This document shows, in pieces, positions 9,039 to 14,959 of a stretch of 18,146 nt of DNA; positions within the stretch are counted from its first letter, which is position 1, and each line of letters opens with the position of its first letter. The DNA comes from Gemmatimonadota bacterium. Its GTDB lineage: Bacteria; Gemmatimonadota; Gemmatimonadetes; Gemmatimonadales; Gemmatimonadaceae. The notes below the pieces were generated by a model. The model saw nothing but the letters and a program-made list of their open reading frames with translations. It did no database searches and had not been told where the DNA came from. The position numbers and the translations under genes were made by a program. The stretch is from the NCBI GenBank assembly GCA_016712265.1, contig JADJRJ010000008.1, positions 1-18,146 of the forward strand, written 5' to 3'.

Positions 9039-9095
9039 ACAGCCACTGCGAAGCACGGGCGGTACGGGCAGCCCGAGCAGCACGCGTCCCTACCG
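9039..9095. repeat. 9-nt-period repeat, copy C (shortened)
   Basis: Begins like the others (AACAGCCACTGCGAAGCACG, then GGCGGTACGGGCAGC) but lacks the reverse-complement tail. Instead, CGGTA plus GGG (9060-9068, one bulged C) can pair with CCC plus TACCG (9088-9095). The right arm includes the stop codon of the minus-strand amidohydrolase, so this copy could serve as that gene's 3' hairpin. Confidence 0.6.
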
Positions 9096-10410
9096 ACGCA
9101 CTCGCGCTCCGGCCACTAGTCCGTTGAGCTGCGGCCGGTCGAAGTACCTCCCGCCCGCCACCACGCCCGCGATGCGTCGCGTGTTCGCGATGTTGACCAG
9201 GGGATTGGCCTCGAGCAGGACGAGGTCGGCCACCTTCCCCGGCGCGACCGTCCCCAGGCTGTCGGTGGCGGCGAGGTAGCGCGCCGGCTCCCACGTCCCT
9301 GAGCGCAGCGCCTGCGCCGGGGTGAGACCTGCTTTCACGAGCAAGGCCAGTTCATCGTGCACGGCGAGACCCGGCATCGATCGGGTCAGGGGGGCGCGTC
9401 GGTCCCGACCAACATCGGGACTCCCGCGCGGGCCAGGGCGCCTGTCATCGCGACGCGTCGATCAAAAAGCGGTTGCCCCAGCGCCACCTGATCCGCCGGC
9501 ACGTCGCGCGGCAGTTCCATCACCACCTGGATAAACGCCATCAGGGAATCGTTGAAGAACTTGTGCACGGAGTCGCCCGGGACCACCGACGGCGAGAAGT
9601 CAATCAACGGCTCCTGCACCACCAGGGTGGGGGTCACCCAGGTGGGGTTCTTCGCGATCCCCGCGTAGACCGGCCCTTGCGGCGCACTCGTGCAGCTGCC
9701 GAACAACAAGCGATGCAGGAAGTGCGCGCGCGCAAACCGTACGGAGTCGGCGGCTGAACATTCGTTGGGAAAGCCGGCCAGGTGCTCCAGGCTGCGCTGG
9801 CCGGAGTCGGAGGCCTGGAGCGGCGTCGTAGGGGGAAATACATGTCCCGCGAAGACGATGCCCCGTTCGCGCGCGCGACGCGCGGCGCCGAACAGGGCGG
9901 CGGGAGGGAGGGCGTTGTGCACCTTGATGAAGTCGACGCCGAGCGTTGCCAGGGAATCGACGGCGCGCGCTCCCTCCGCGGCCGTCAGTGCCACGAGGTG
10001 CGGGAGGAACCGCGCGGCCCACCACATAGGGGCCAGAGACGACCATCCGCGGCCCGACCTGTGCCCCGCGACCAATCTCCTGCTGCCAGCCCCGCAGCAC
10101 CTCGAGGCGACTGTTCATGTCGCGCACCCCCGTCACGCCGTGGGCCACGTACAGGGGCAGCATCGCCCGCCCGCCGGGAAGGTCCATGGGACGTGCATGT
10201 CCCACAACCCGGGGATCACAAAGCGCCCCGTGCCGTCGATGCGACGCGCCCCTGGGGAACCCGTGCCTGCCGTGCCGGCGTCACCGCTTCGATGCGTGAC
10301 CCGCGCACGACCACCGTTTGTCCGGCGCGCACGGTACCTGTGGAGGGATCCACCACCGAGGTGTTGGTGATGGCGAGCAGCTGCAGGGCGACGGGGAGCA
10401 GGGTCAACAT
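9090..10410 (-). CDS. Exported amidohydrolase (imidazolonepropionase-like), frameshifted
   Basis: Metal-dependent amidohydrolase of the COG1228 group, with a short hydrophobic leader (MLTLLPVALQLLAITNTSVV) suggesting export. Domains in order: the N-terminal strand region VDPSTGTVRAGQTVVV, the metal-site strand VIPGLWDMHV, YVAHGVTGVRDM, the carboxylatable lysine in VDFIKVHNALP, the metal histidines in GIVFAGHVFPP and RSLEHLAGF, the catalytic Asp in VPMLVGTDAPP, and the C-terminal SLGTVAPGKVADLVLLEANP. The second His of the first HxH pair is missing, but it falls exactly at an indel (about 10195), so this is probably error. Other indels are near 10250, 10020 and in a C run at about 9391-9396. 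Length of about 440 residues is typical. No Shine-Dalgarno is visible; a perfect hairpin ends 16 nt before the ATG. Substrate cannot be predicted: relatives include prolidases and many peptide or cyclic-amide hydrolases. Confidence 0.85.
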
Positions 10411-10426
10411 GTTGGGGGACGTGAGA

Positions 10427-10456
10427 AGGCGACGATAGTCGCTACTATCGTCGCCT
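10427..10456. terminator. Perfect 13-bp hairpin between two minus-strand genes
   Basis: AGGCGACGATAGT (10427-10439) and ACTATCGTCGCCT (10444-10456) are exact reverse complements with a 4-nt CGCT loop. It lies between the stop of the duplicated-domain protein (10482) and the start of the amidohydrolase (10410), both on the minus strand. Only a weak pyrimidine tract (TTCTC) follows on that strand, so it may be a weak terminator, an RNA-stability hairpin, or an operator just upstream of the amidohydrolase start. Confidence 0.65.
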
Positions 10457-10481
10457 CCACCTCCCCGGTTTCGGAAGAGCC

Positions 10482-11311
10482 TTACCGCCCGAACCGCACG
10501 TCAAAGCGACCACGGTCGGTCCGGCCGTTCCCTGGAGCCGTTCGACCCGCGTGCCTGATCGCTCCAAGGTCAGGCGACCATTCGCTCGCATCTCATTGAT
10601 CGCGTCGAGGTCGATGCGCACGTCGCGCCCGTCTGCGCGCCACGTGCCGCGCAGCTGCACGGACTGACGTCGTCCCTCGAGGCCGATCCACGCGCGCCCG
10701 TTGGCCTCCAGGCGTACGCGCATGCGATCGAACGCGAGGTCGGGACCCACGTCCTGACGCAGTCGACCATTGCCGCGATCGTTGGACTCGAACGACCCGA
10801 ACCATCCGTTGCGATCGTCACGATCGTCGCGGTCCCGCCGGCCATCACGCCCACGGCGATCGTCGGCGCGGTCGCGCTCGTCGCGATTGCGCGGGTCGCT
10901 CCACCCAAAGCCGCGGTCCTCAGCGATCTCGGCGCGGAACGTACCATCTGTGGTCCGCCCCTCGAGGACGAGGCGCTCCGGCGTGTCATGGCTGCGCGCG
11001 TACTGCAGCGTGCCACGTCCCGAGGCGCGGCGACCAAACGCCTGGTCCAGGTCGATGCGCTCAACGTTGCCGCGCCCACCCCGGTCCCAACGACCACGCA
11101 CCAGGTAGCGCTCGTTGCGAACAAACAGGGTGACGGCAAACTCACCATTGTCGCGCACCGTCATCCGCACCTCGCGCATGGGGAGGCGCCCGAACCGGGC
11201 ATTGTTGCCATCGAACCACCCATCGCCACGCAGCGTGTAGTTCCGCTCGCCCGCGAACGCGACCGTCGCGGGGACGATGCCCAACAGGGCCACATACATC
11301 GCTCGATACAT
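10482..11311 (-). CDS. Exported protein of two similar domains with Asp/Arg-rich linker
   Basis: I do not recognise this family. The signal peptide MYRAMYVALLGIVPATVAFA is followed by two halves with matching strand patterns. The first runs from NYTLRGDGWFDG through MREVRMTVRDNGEF, YLVRGRWDRGG and VERIDLDQAFG to LVLEGRTTDGTFRAEI. The second runs from FDRMRVRLEANGRAWI through VQLRGTWRADG and VRIDLDAINEM to a similar end. A linker of about 30 residues made almost only of D, R, G and N joins them. Start ATG 11311 is chosen for the leader and the strong Shine-Dalgarno. In the raw frame the protein reads on to 10445, but one indel near 10530 gives the better ending GRFDVRFGR with TAA at 10482-10484, which also matches the end of the first half. 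Likely an envelope or periplasmic beta-rich protein; function unknown. Confidence 0.75.
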
Positions 11312-11316
11312 GAGAT

Positions 11317-11321
11317 CCTCC
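11317..11321 (-). promoter_or_regulatory. Shine-Dalgarno GGAGG deciding a start
   Basis: On the minus strand GGGAGGATCTC directly precedes ATG 11311. This favours that ATG, which opens a signal peptide, over in-frame starts up to 11410. Confidence 0.75.
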
Positions 11322-11336
11322 CGTGTTCCCGGGTTC

Positions 11337-11359
11337 CATGTGGCGTTCATCGCCACGTG
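11337..11359. promoter_or_regulatory. Short inverted repeat upstream of the duplicated-domain gene
   Basis: CATGTGGCG and CGCCACGTG (9 bp with one G-T pair) are separated by 5 nt and centred about 37 nt upstream of ATG 11311. The position would suit an operator or a leader hairpin. No promoter could be identified with confidence. Confidence 0.35.
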
Positions 11360-11523
11360 GTACACCCCCTCCCTCGAACGAAGTGTGCCAGCGCGACTGC
11401 CCCACCACATACGCAGGTTTGTCCGTCGCAGGGGTCAGGGACCTGTCCCATGGGCGATACGATTGACCGCGAATGTGGACGAAGAGCCTTTCGCAATTCG
11501 CGGGCTGGTTGTACCTTCTGGGC

Positions 11524-11592
11524 CAGTGAACGCAGGTGGTTCACTGCAGTTCTGATGCGGCACCAGGATCTCCGGGGATTCTGGTGCCGTAT
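11524..11592. terminator. Two adjacent hairpins downstream of the 2-epimerase gene
   Basis: CAGTGAAC (11524-11531) pairs perfectly with GTTCACTG (11539-11546). Next to it, 11555-11570 pairs with 11577-11592 in a 16-bp stem with two G-T pairs (core CGGCACCAG/CTGGTGCCG). They lie 33 nt past the stop of the minus-strand 2-epimerase (11625), inside a gene-free gap (11312-11624). This suits transcription termination or 3'-end protection. There is no strong T run on either side. Confidence 0.55.
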
Positions 11593-11624
11593 CATTTCCC
11601 CCCCTGAAAGATCCGCCCGCGCGA

Positions 11625-12986
11625 CTATCGCTCGACGGCGCGGCGCGGCGGGAGGATGGCTGGTCCTTCTGCGACCGGGACGCCGCCTGCATGGCGCGGC
11701 ATGCGGCTCATCAGGGCCTGCACGATGCGCATCGCCGCAAAGCCATCGCCAAAGGGCTGCTCCCCATCGCGCATGCGCGCGAGTTCGCGATCGTCATCCA
11801 GCAATCGCGTCGCCGCCTCGACGACCCGCAACGTCTCGGTGCCAATGACGCGGGCGAACCCGGCGTCCACGGCCTCGGGGCGGTCGGTGTGCTTGCGCAG
11901 CACGAGGACGGGATGGGCGATCGCCACATTCTCCTCAACGACCGTCCCGGAATCGGTGAGGGTGAACTGGGCGCGGCGCAGCAACTCGACCATGTCCCCG
12001 TACTGCAGGGGGTCCACCAGGTCGATGCGGGGAATCCCCTCCAGCTCCTCGCGCACCACGTCCCGCACGCGGGGATTGAGGTGGACGGGAAAGACGACGT
12101 GCAGGTCCCCATGCATCGTCACCAGCTCAGCGAGTGCAGCGCACACATTGGCCAGCGGCTCGCCGAGGTTCTCGCGACGATGCATCGTGACGGCAATGAC
12201 GCGCCGCTTGTGCCAGGGAATGAGGTTGAGGCGCGACTCATCGAACAGCTGCCGGCGCGGCGTGAGCCGCAGCGCATCGATGATCGTGTTCCCGGTGACG
12301 ATGATCTGCCCGTCCGCCACTCCCTCGCGGCGCAGGTTTTCCTTTGCGTGGGCCGTGGGAGCGAAATGCAGGTCCGCGATCACCGCGGCCATGCGCCGAT
12401 TGAGTTCTTCGGGAAACGGGTTACGCAGGTGCTGCGAGCGAACCCCCGCCTCCACGTGCGCGACCGGGATCCCGAGGTAGTGCGCCGCGAGCGAGGCGGC
12501 CAATACGGTCGAATTGTCGCCCTGCACCACGACCACATCGGGACGTCGTTCCGAGAAGACCGCGCTCATCGCCTGAAGCGCGCGTGCGGTGAAGTCCGCC
12601 AGCAGCCCGCGCGGCGCCACGAGCCCCAGATCCACCTGCGGGGTGATCTCGAACGACTCCAGCGCCTGGGTCAACATCTCACGATGCGGTGCCGTCGTCA
12701 CCACGGTGGTGTGGACCGTCCGCCGATGCCGATCCAACTCGCGAATCACCGGTGCCAGCTTGATCGCCTCCGCGCGTGTGCCAACGATCACACACACGCG
12801 GTAACGCGCGCCCGCAGCGATCGCGGCGAGGTGCGTCGGCGTTTCGAAGGCGTCAGGCCGTCCCGGTGATGGGTCGAAATGGCCGGCGAATGGATCGGAC
12901 AGCGGAATGCCCCTGCGTCTTGGGTCGTACTGCAGGGACGAGCGTGTGCGGCTGGGGTAAGGCGGTGCGCGCGTGATCTCGCGCAC
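11625..12986 (-). CDS. wecB: Non-hydrolysing UDP-GlcNAc 2-epimerase family protein (WecB-like)
   Basis: Cytoplasmic epimerase that in WecB interconverts UDP-GlcNAc and UDP-ManNAc for cell-surface polysaccharides. The intact 453-residue frame carries GTRAEAIKLAPVI (from residue 69), VVQGDNSTVLAASLAAHY (catalytic Asp), PVAHVEAGVRS (Glu), NPFPEELNRR (Glu), VTGNTIIDAL, VTMHRRENLGEP (His), FPVHLNPRVRD, and TLTDSGTVVEENV with DRPEAVDAG. The E. coli DSGGIQEE element reads DSGTVVEE, closer to what I remember for CapG/FnlC-type epimerases of 6-deoxy sugars, so the substrate may differ. About 60 mostly disordered residues precede the family's normal start. The GTG at 12986 may be too early, but no internal ATG/GTG is obvious. 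It lies 18 nt downstream of the VOC gene on the same strand. No glycosyltransferase or other sugar gene is nearby. Confidence 0.92.
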   Translation of the reverse strand: MREITRAPPYPSRTRSSLQYDPRRRGIPLSDPFAGHFDPSPGRPDAFETPTHLAAIAAGARYRVCVIVGTRAEAIKLAPVIRELDRHRRTVHTTVVTTAPHREMLTQALESFEITPQVDLGLVAPRGLLADFTARALQAMSAVFSERRPDVVVVQGDNSTVLAASLAAHYLGIPVAHVEAGVRSQHLRNPFPEELNRRMAAVIADLHFAPTAHAKENLRREGVADGQIIVTGNTIIDALRLTPRRQLFDESRLNLIPWHKRRVIAVTMHRRENLGEPLANVCAALAELVTMHGDLHVVFPVHLNPRVRDVVREELEGIPRIDLVDPLQYGDMVELLRRAQFTLTDSGTVVEENVAIAHPVLVLRKHTDRPEAVDAGFARVIGTETLRVVEAATRLLDDDRELARMRDGEQPFGDGFAAMRIVQALMSRMPRHAGGVPVAEGPAILPPRRAVER

Positions 12987-13004
12987 CGTTGTATTGGGGC
13001 GCCC

Positions 13005-13778
13005 TCAGGCCGCCGCGGCCCAGTGCAGCGCGAACATCGCACCCTGCGGATCGGTGCACATCGCGATGCGTCCGCCGGGGATGTCGGTCTCGACGAACAC
13101 GTTGCCACCGTTCGCCTTCACGCGCCCCACGGCCGCGCCCAGGTCGGACACGGTGACGTAGTGCGTCCATGACGGCGGCATGGCCATCGGTCCCGAGTCG
13201 CTCACCTGGTACATCCCTCCCATCATCTCGCCGTCGCGATTGAAGAACTGGTAGATGCCATTCGGCCCCATGTCCATCGCATCACCCTTGGTCCATCCAA
13301 ACAGATCGCCATAGAACGCGAGTGCCTTCGGGATATCTCGCGTCCCCAGCTCGAACCACGAGAAGTCACCAACCCCGGGCGCTGCGGCAGGCATTTCCTC
13401 GGTAGGCGTGAAGGGAGCGAACATGGCCCCATCGGGGTCAGCCATCACGGCAAACCGGCCTACCACGGGGATGTCCATCGGACCAAAGAGCAGCGAGCCG
13501 CCGCGCGCCGTGGCGGTGGCGACCGTGGCATCGACATCGGGGGTCGAGATGTAGCCGAGCCAGTGGGCCGGGTCCTTGCTGCCCGGGGGCATCTCCATCA
13601 CGCCGCTGTGGGCGGCGCCACTCCCCTTCCACATGTGATAGGGCGGTTGGGAGGGATCGGGCTGCCAGCTCTCACTGCCCCACTCGCACACGGCCGCGTA
13701 AAACGCCTTCGCCGCCTCGGCGTTGGGGGTATTGAGCTGGTGCCAAACGAATCGGCCGCGCGAGGTAGGGGCAGTCAT
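13005..13778 (-). CDS. Two-domain VOC (glyoxalase-fold) family protein
   Basis: Soluble protein of 257 residues in a single intact frame from ATG 13778 to TGA 13005. It has two glyoxalase/bleomycin-resistance (VOC) modules. The first starts RGRFVWHQLNTPNAEAAKAF and ends with FAVMADPDGAMFAPF. The second starts GDFSWFELGTRDIPKALAFY and ends with IAMCTDPQGAMFALH. Each module has the family's opening 'F-W-x-L-T-D/N' strand, the 'AFY-LFGW' helix and the closing 'DP-GA-FA' strand. This double-module layout is common in actinobacterial and other proteins often annotated as glyoxalase or hydrolase; the reaction is generally unknown. No signal peptide is present. It is divergent from cphB and probably co-transcribed with the 2-epimerase gene 18 nt downstream, although no functional link is evident. 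Confidence 0.92.
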   Translation of the reverse strand: MTAPTSRGRFVWHQLNTPNAEAAKAFYAAVCEWGSESWQPDPSQPPYHMWKGSGAAHSGVMEMPPGSKDPAHWLGYISTPDVDATVATATARGGSLLFGPMDIPVVGRFAVMADPDGAMFAPFTPTEEMPAAAPGVGDFSWFELGTRDIPKALAFYGDLFGWTKGDAMDMGPNGIYQFFNRDGEMMGGMYQVSDSGPMAMPPSWTHYVTVSDLGAAVGRVKANGGNVFVETDIPGGRIAMCTDPQGAMFALHWAAAA

Positions 13779-14035
13779 GAGCGAGGGGGTAGAATGGGCG
13801 GCTAGTGTGCCTCCGCCCGGGAGCACGCGCCAGTGCGGGTGTGACGGGGCGAACGTCGGAGGGACCGACGGTCTCCCGGTTGGGCTCTCGCCCTCGGGGG
13901 TGTTGCCCAGGCGCACGCCCGGCTCGAGTCGCCCGAGGGCCGAACCAGGGGCGCGCGGATTGCGGGAAATTGAACCTTGCCCCTGCTCCCGGTCCCGTAC
14001 ATGGTTCGGCGTCGACACCGCTACGTCCCCATAGC
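13779..14035. promoter_or_regulatory. Divergent intergenic region with a 9-bp inverted repeat
   Basis: The 257 nt between the VOC gene (minus) and cphB (plus) should hold both promoters. GCCCTCGGG (13890-13898) and CCCGAGGGC (13932-13940) form a perfect inverted repeat with a 33-nt spacer, a possible regulator site. No convincing -35/-10 pair was found, and neither start has a clear Shine-Dalgarno sequence. Confidence 0.4.
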
Positions 14036-14860
14036 ATGCCCTCTCCCGTCGCCCCTGAAGGATCCCGCGGCTACATCATCCCCATCGGGGGACGCATTGG
14101 GGATTCCGACATCCTCGGTCGTTTTGTCGCCCTCTGCGGTGGCCGGGACGCGCGGATCGCCATCGTCCCCACCGCCTCGGCCGACAGCAACACCGGCAGG
14201 GAGTACGAGGCCACCTTCAAGAAGTTGGGTGCACGCGAGGCCAAGGCCCTCAACATCGAGCGCCGCTCCGACTGCGACGACAGCGACTACCTCGCCGTGA
14301 TCGACGCCGCCGACGGCGTCTTCCTCACCGGCGGCTCCCAGCTCAAGCTCAGCACCACGCTCGGCGGGACGCCGATCGCCACCCACATCCGCCGCCGCAA
14401 CGCCGCGGGACAGCATGTGGCGGGCACCTCGGCCGGGGCTGCCTTCCTCTCCGAGCACATGATCGGGTTCGGCGAGGAAGGCCCCACCCCGCGCGTCGGC
14501 ATGGTGACCCTGGCCCCCGGGCTGGGGCTGACCAATCGCGTCGTCATCGACCAGCACTTCCGTCAACGCGACCGATTGGGCCGCCTGTTGATGGCACTCG
14601 CGCTCAACCCGTTCGCCATCGGGTTGGGGCTGGACGAGGACACCGCCGCGTTCATTGGCCCGGATAACGTCGTGGACATCCATGGGTCCGGTGCGATCAC
14701 CTGCATCGATCCGTCCAAGGTCGAGTTCTCCGCGGCCGATCACACAGACCGCGGGCAGCCCGTGTCGCTGTTGGGGGTGCGGCTGCACATCCTGACGCAC
14801 GGCGCCGCCTTCAACCTGCACACGCGCGAAGCGATGGCCCCCGGAGCGCGCGCGGGGTAG
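14036..14860 (+). CDS. cphB: Cyanophycinase (S51), intracellular
   Basis: Serine peptidase that breaks cyanophycin into beta-Asp-Arg dipeptides in the cytoplasm. The intact 274-residue frame starts at ATG 14036 (MPSPVAPEGSRGYIIPIGG) without a signal peptide. Motifs: GYIIPIGGRIGDSDIL, IAIVPTASADSNTG, GVFLTGGSQLKLSTTLGGT, VAGTSAGAAFLSEHMI (nucleophile Ser132), VVIDQHFRQRDRLGRL (His174) and GLGLDEDTAAF (Glu201). These positions coincide with the Ser132/His174/Glu201 triad I recall for Synechocystis CphB, and the length is close to that enzyme, so this is a canonical member. It lies 99 nt upstream of cphA on the same strand and is very likely co-transcribed. The usual synthetase-hydrolase pairing supports the call. 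The start is preferred because upstream sequence in this frame is Arg/Pro-rich and not family-like. Confidence 0.97.
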   Translation: MPSPVAPEGSRGYIIPIGGRIGDSDILGRFVALCGGRDARIAIVPTASADSNTGREYEATFKKLGAREAKALNIERRSDCDDSDYLAVIDAADGVFLTGGSQLKLSTTLGGTPIATHIRRRNAAGQHVAGTSAGAAFLSEHMIGFGEEGPTPRVGMVTLAPGLGLTNRVVIDQHFRQRDRLGRLLMALALNPFAIGLGLDEDTAAFIGPDNVVDIHGSGAITCIDPSKVEFSAADHTDRGQPVSLLGVRLHILTHGAAFNLHTREAMAPGARAG

Positions 14861-14959
14861 GCGGCACACCGTATTCCCCAGCGCGGCGCGCAATCACGTC
14901 TTCCGCGACGGGACTTTGGGCGCAGTTTCCCCCCCGCCCCCTGCCCCAAGCCGCTCCCC

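Noticed and set aside
8913..9095. CRISPR array
   Set aside because: The 9-nt periodic units have no unique spacers of regular length and no cas genes are near; they form hairpins instead.
7918..9294. 458-codon minus-strand open frame with ARTARAARTARASQW-like repeats
   Set aside because: Shadow of the M19 gene continued through intergenic repeats B and C; the peptide repeat is only the 9-nt period read as codons.
11691..12869. 392-codon plus-strand open frame
   Set aside because: Lies entirely opposite the intact 2-epimerase; composition is that of a complementary shadow.
13977..14003. Possible promoter TTGCCC-TACATG before cphB
   Set aside because: Spacer of 15 nt and poor hexamers.
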